Shown piece by piece: positions 61,135 to 64,000 of a stretch of DNA of 64,000 nt. This DNA comes from Oscillospiraceae bacterium (GTDB lineage: Bacteria > Bacillota > Clostridia > Oscillospirales > Acutalibacteraceae), in assembly GCA_022650485.1 (NCBI GenBank), contig JALCPP010000009.1:1-64000 (forward strand), read 5' to 3'. How positions within the stretch are numbered: position 1 is the stretch's first letter; every line of letters starts with the position of its first letter. Under the pieces are notes generated by a model, which saw only the letters and a list, made by a program, of their open reading frames with translations, made no database searches and had not been told where the DNA came from. A program made the translations under genes and the position numbers.

Positions 61135-62694
61135 TTATAGATGCAGACCCATTTTTTCATCGGTAAAAATGCGCGCATCCATCAAATGAAAATCAGGTGA
61201 AATCTTGGGACGAGTTGGCATAAGAGCCAAAATATCTTTTTCCACGTCAATGCCAGGCGCGGCTTCGCAGAGCACCAGACCGTCTTTTGTCAGGCGGAAA
61301 ACGGCGCGTTCCGTAATGTACATAACAGGCAAATTGGATTCAATCGCTGTTTTTGCGCTGAATGTAATCTGCTCGATTTGTTCGCAGAATTTTTTGGATT
61401 TTCCTTCTGAGATGATTTTCAGCTTTCCGTCGCCGATTTCTGTTTCCAGACCGGCTGCCGTAAATGTTCCGCAAAAATACAGATTTTTTGAGTTCTGTGT
61501 AATATCAATAAAGCCGCCGCAGCCGGGGAGTCTTCCGCAGAACATAGAAACATTCACGTTGCCCTCGCCGTCGCTTTGCGCAAAACCGACAAATGCCTGG
61601 TCCAGTCCCCCTCCGTCGTAGAAGTCAAACATGGAGGGCATGGCAATGATACATTCCGGATTCAGGCTTTCACCAAAATCTAACCCGCTTTGGGGGCTTC
61701 CTCCAATTGGTCCGGATTCAACCGTCAGGGTAAATTTTTTACTGATTCCTTCTTCAACCGCGACGGAAGAGATGTATTCGGGAATTCCAACGCCGAGATT
61801 GACGACGCTGCCTTCCGTTAATTCCATCGCGGCGCGGCGCGCGATTACTTTCTTGTTGTTCAGGGGCTCTGGAATAAATTCCGCCAGCCCCATCCGATGC
61901 TCACCGGAACATCCGGGATTATAAGCGGTCTTAAAGTTCTGCATGCAGTATTTCATGTCGCTGGCTACAACGACGGAGTCAACCAATATGCCGGGAATTT
62001 CTACTTTCTGTGGGTCGAGCGAACCTGCTTTGACAACGCGCTGTACCTGTACAAATACCTTTCCGCCGGAATTCTTGCAGGCCTGCGCCAGGGCGAGAGC
62101 CTCTGACTTGGATCCCTCTTTTTCGAAAGAGATATTCCCGTTTTCATCCGCGTAGGTTCCGCCGATAATAGCGTAGTCGATCGGGATGCTTTTGTAGAAA
62201 AGGTATTCCTTGCCGTCAACTTTTACGAATTTGACCAGGTCCTCCTCGTTCTTTGTCAATTCGTTCATTTTGCCGCCGGACATTCGTGGGTCGACAAAGG
62301 TTCCCAGACCCACGCGGGTCAGCTCCCCCGGCAGATGAGCTGCCGTTGTACGAAGAAGGTGGGCAATCACACCTTGTGGCAGATCGTAAGCGATCATCTT
62401 GTTTTTTACAACAAGTTCGCCCAGCTTACGGGCCATGCCATAATGCCCGCCGATTACGCGGCGGACCATGCCTTCATGGGCCAGATGCAGAAGACCGCGC
62501 TCTTTGTTGTCGCCTTGGGCGGCACAGAAAAAAAGCGTCAGATTGTTTGGCTCGCCGGTTGCAAGAAATCGATTTTCCAGTTCCATTGCGATTTCTTCAG
62601 CGAATGCAGTTCCCATAAAACCGTTGGAAGCGAAGGTAACGCCGTTTGGGACAAGAGCTGCGGCTTCTTTTGCAGTGATGAATTTTATAGCCAT
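61135..62694 (-). CDS. Acyl-CoA:acetate/propionate CoA-transferase, YdiF/Pct type
   Basis: A 519-residue class I CoA-transferase with fused alpha and beta halves. N-half: FASNGFMGTAFAEEIAMELE, GGHYGMARKLGELV. C-half: VVNLGVGIPEYISSVAVEEG and the catalytic Glu326 in TLTVESGPIGGSPQSGLDFG. Pct of C. propionicum has the equivalent Glu at 324. It could release butyrate or caproate from the CoA ester while making acetyl-CoA, or activate propionate/lactate. Convergent to the acd-etfBA unit, with its own promoter at 62749-62778. Substrate not certain. Confidence 0.9.
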   Translation of the reverse strand: MAIKFITAKEAAALVPNGVTFASNGFMGTAFAEEIAMELENRFLATGEPNNLTLFFCAAQGDNKERGLLHLAHEGMVRRVIGGHYGMARKLGELVVKNKMIAYDLPQGVIAHLLRTTAAHLPGELTRVGLGTFVDPRMSGGKMNELTKNEEDLVKFVKVDGKEYLFYKSIPIDYAIIGGTYADENGNISFEKEGSKSEALALAQACKNSGGKVFVQVQRVVKAGSLDPQKVEIPGILVDSVVVASDMKYCMQNFKTAYNPGCSGEHRMGLAEFIPEPLNNKKVIARRAAMELTEGSVVNLGVGIPEYISSVAVEEGISKKFTLTVESGPIGGSPQSGLDFGESLNPECIIAMPSMFDFYDGGGLDQAFVGFAQSDGEGNVNVSMFCGRLPGCGGFIDITQNSKNLYFCGTFTAAGLETEIGDGKLKIISEGKSKKFCEQIEQITFSAKTAIESNLPVMYITERAVFRLTKDGLVLCEAAPGIDVEKDILALMPTRPKISPDFHLMDARIFTDEKMGLHL

Positions 62695-62748
62695 ACTGAT
62701 GAATTCCCTCCAAATCCTAATTTCGGTGTGCTCGGTAAGATTGTTAAT

Positions 62749-62778
62749 ATTATATCATACTTAATTCGATAAGTTCAA
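62749..62778 (-). promoter_or_regulatory. Promoter of the CoA-transferase gene
   Basis: On the minus strand TTGAAC (62778-62773), 18 bases, TATAAT (62754-62749). The start codon is 54 bases further on, with GGAGGGAA before it. Confidence 0.65.
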
Positions 62779-62848
62779 GATGCTTGGACAAAAATATTAA
62801 AAAACTATTTAAAAATAGGGCATAGTCTGTTGAAAACATCTATATATA

Positions 62849-62877
62849 GAGGAAAATCAGTAAAAATGATTTTCCTC
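62849..62877. repeat. 11-bp perfect inverted repeat between divergent promoters
   Basis: GAGGAAAATCA at 62849-62859 and TGATTTTCCTC at 62867-62877, 7-base loop. It lies ten bases upstream of the lysozyme -35 and about 70 bases upstream of the CoA-transferase -35. No T-run on either side, so a DNA operator or mRNA element is as likely as a terminator. The rest of 62695-63005 is AT-rich with no gene. Confidence 0.75.
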
Positions 62878-62886
62878 GTAATTCAC

Positions 62887-62915
62887 TTGACAGGTATCTG
62901 GTAAAAAAATATAAT
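62887..62915 (+). promoter_or_regulatory. Consensus promoter of the lysozyme gene
   Basis: TTGACA at 62887-62892, 17 bases, TATAAT at 62910-62915, a perfect sigma-A consensus, with a leader of about 85 bases. Confidence 0.8.
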
Positions 62916-63005
62916 AAATTATGTAATGGTTCGACATAATCTTGGTTTATGTAGTAATTTACATATACAGTCAGACAAAAATTTATAGTCAGAAATGGAG
63001 GAAAA

Positions 63006-64000
63006 ATGTTGAAAAAAAAGATTCTTGCTCTGGTCTTAGCTGCAGTTGTTTCGGGACTGATGTCTTTGTCTCTTCCTACCTTTGCGGCAGATACCAGTAT
63101 TGGTGGGTTCCAACTCAGTGAATCTTCGATCGGGGTAAGGGTGGGCGATTACACAAAGCTGTACGCCTATTTTGGCTCGTCAGAGGATTCCAACGTTACG
63201 TGGTCCTCTGCAAATGAAACGATCGCTTCCGTGGACGGCAGCGGAATGGTAACCGGAAAAAAGATAGGGCAGACGGTTGTAACTGCTCAGGATGGCCCGT
63301 ATCGTTCTTCCTGCGTTGTCAATGTCGCTTATAAAGGCATTGATGTTTCCAAGTATCAAGGGGCGATTGACTGGTCGGCTGTGAAAAATTCCGGTGTCGA
63401 TTTTGCAATGATCAGAACCGGTTTTGGAAGCGAAAACTGGTCTTCTCAAACAGACCCGTATTTTGAAACCAATTATAATGAAGCAAAGGCAAATGGGATT
63501 AAAGTTGGAGTTTACCATTACAGCTATGCCACCAGTGTGGCAATGGCGGAAGCTGAAGCCGAGTTTTGTCTGCACATTTTAAACGGCAGGCAGTTGGATT
63601 ATCCCGTTGCCTATGATTTGGAAGATAAAAGCCAATGGGGACTGTCGGATGATCTGTTTGGACAGATTGTGCAGACATTCTGCAGTAAATTAGAAGCGGC
63701 TGGCTATAAAACGATGGTTTATAGCTATTACAGCTTTTACAATGCCCATTTGACCAGTCCTCTGGTTACGCAGTATGATACCTGGATTGCACATATTATA
63801 ACCATGACGGATTTCAGCCCGTATACCATATGGCAGTACGGTCAGCGTTCCATCCCGGGTGTTTCCGGATCTTGTGATGTTGACTACAGTTTCTATGATT
63901 ACTCCAATAGTGGCAGCGGCAGCCACAGTGACGACAGTGAAGTGGTTACTCCGGTTGTCCCACAGCCTTCCGGGCAGGTCTTTACCTGTGACACCACTTC
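63006..64000 (+). CDS. Secreted GH25 lysozyme with bacterial Ig-like domain, partial
   Basis: The open frame runs from ATG 63006 off the window end (331 codons seen). Signal peptide about 1-28 (KKKILALVLAAVVSGLMSL, then PTFAA). Residues 30-107 form a BIG2-type Ig-like domain (VTWSSANETIASVDGSGMVT). The GH25 domain starts at YKGIDVSKYQGAIDWSAVKN with catalytic Asp in GIDVS, and includes PVAYDLEDKS and TIWQYGQRSIPGVSG. A Ser/Gly/Asp linker and a Pro-rich stretch follow, then FTCDTTS where the window stops. It cuts the N-acetylmuramyl bond of peptidoglycan. The C-terminal domain is unseen. Confidence 0.92.
   Translation, partial: MLKKKILALVLAAVVSGLMSLSLPTFAADTSIGGFQLSESSIGVRVGDYTKLYAYFGSSEDSNVTWSSANETIASVDGSGMVTGKKIGQTVVTAQDGPYRSSCVVNVAYKGIDVSKYQGAIDWSAVKNSGVDFAMIRTGFGSENWSSQTDPYFETNYNEAKANGIKVGVYHYSYATSVAMAEAEAEFCLHILNGRQLDYPVAYDLEDKSQWGLSDDLFGQIVQTFCSKLEAAGYKTMVYSYYSFYNAHLTSPLVTQYDTWIAHIITMTDFSPYTIWQYGQRSIPGVSGSCDVDYSFYDYSNSGSGSHSDDSEVVTPVVPQPSGQVFTCDTT

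Overview
The window looks like the chromosome of an anaerobic, endospore-forming, low-to-mid GC Clostridia member, most like the Oscillospiraceae/Acutalibacteraceae group that contains butyrate and caproate producers. This is inferred from gene content, not from a database search. Evidence: housekeeping gene order shared with Bacillus/Clostridium (yicC-remA-gmk-rpoZ-priA-def-fmt-rsmB-rlmN-stp-prkC-rsgA-thiN-spoVM), sporulation genes (a 26-residue SpoVM and a GerW/YtfJ protein), zinc-type L28 and L32, many TTG starts behind strong Shine-Dalgarno sequences, and a complete thiolase-to-butyryl-CoA dehydrogenase/Etf pathway.

Layout. 1-806: broken ISL3-type transposase, cut by the window edge. 1031-8810: a self-contained beta-glucoside-type PTS operon. 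It has a promoter, an antiterminator target (RAT) overlapping a terminator, a LicT-type antiterminator, EIIBC, an 882-residue cytoplasmic glycoside hydrolase, a separate EIIA, a GH1 6-phospho-beta-glucosidase, and its own HPr in which regulatory Ser46 is Arg. 8883-25250: mixed housekeeping units (nth, glyA, rarA, a flavin reductase-rubredoxin fusion, uracil permease, split transketolase, WYL regulator, mntP, an orphan hisH-hisF pair, a DacF-type carboxypeptidase, pgi, a small P-loop protein, yceD-rpmF, der, rpmB). 25387-30493: site-2 protease homologue, scpA-scpB, DUF2953, ytfJ, a second carboxypeptidase, and an RluB-type pseudouridine synthase.

30499-33795: a three-gene biotin-dependent carboxyltransferase operon with the subunit set of transcarboxylase and with neither biotin carboxylase nor membrane decarboxylase. 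33825-47670: the long conserved translation, replication and Ser/Thr-kinase block, ending in a 53-residue membrane peptide and SpoVM. 47685-48020: a very GC-rich, Gly-rich ORF of doubtful status. 48084-52705: a cyanophycin cassette (isoaspartyl dipeptidase, cyanophycinase, cyanophycin synthetase), so one operon could make and break down a cyanophycin-like nitrogen polymer. 52751-54489: NUDIX hydrolase and an AlaX-type alanyl-tRNA editing protein.

54723-62778: the energy-metabolism block. thl-crt-hbd and acd-etfB-etfA are two transcription units with the same promoter core (TTGCAA-N17-TATATT). The first has a Rex-like operator lying on its -10. A YdiF/Pct-type CoA-transferase is encoded convergently. 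Together these genes convert acetyl-CoA to butyryl-CoA (possibly longer acyl-CoAs) and exchange the CoA. 63006-end: a secreted GH25 lysozyme with a bacterial Ig-like domain, truncated by the window edge.

I saw no tRNA or rRNA gene, no CRISPR array and no intact mobile element. The most unusual features are the Ser46-less HPr and the large hydrolase in the PTS operon, the cyanophycin cassette beside spoVM, the transcarboxylase-like operon, and the probable redox control of the butyrate genes.
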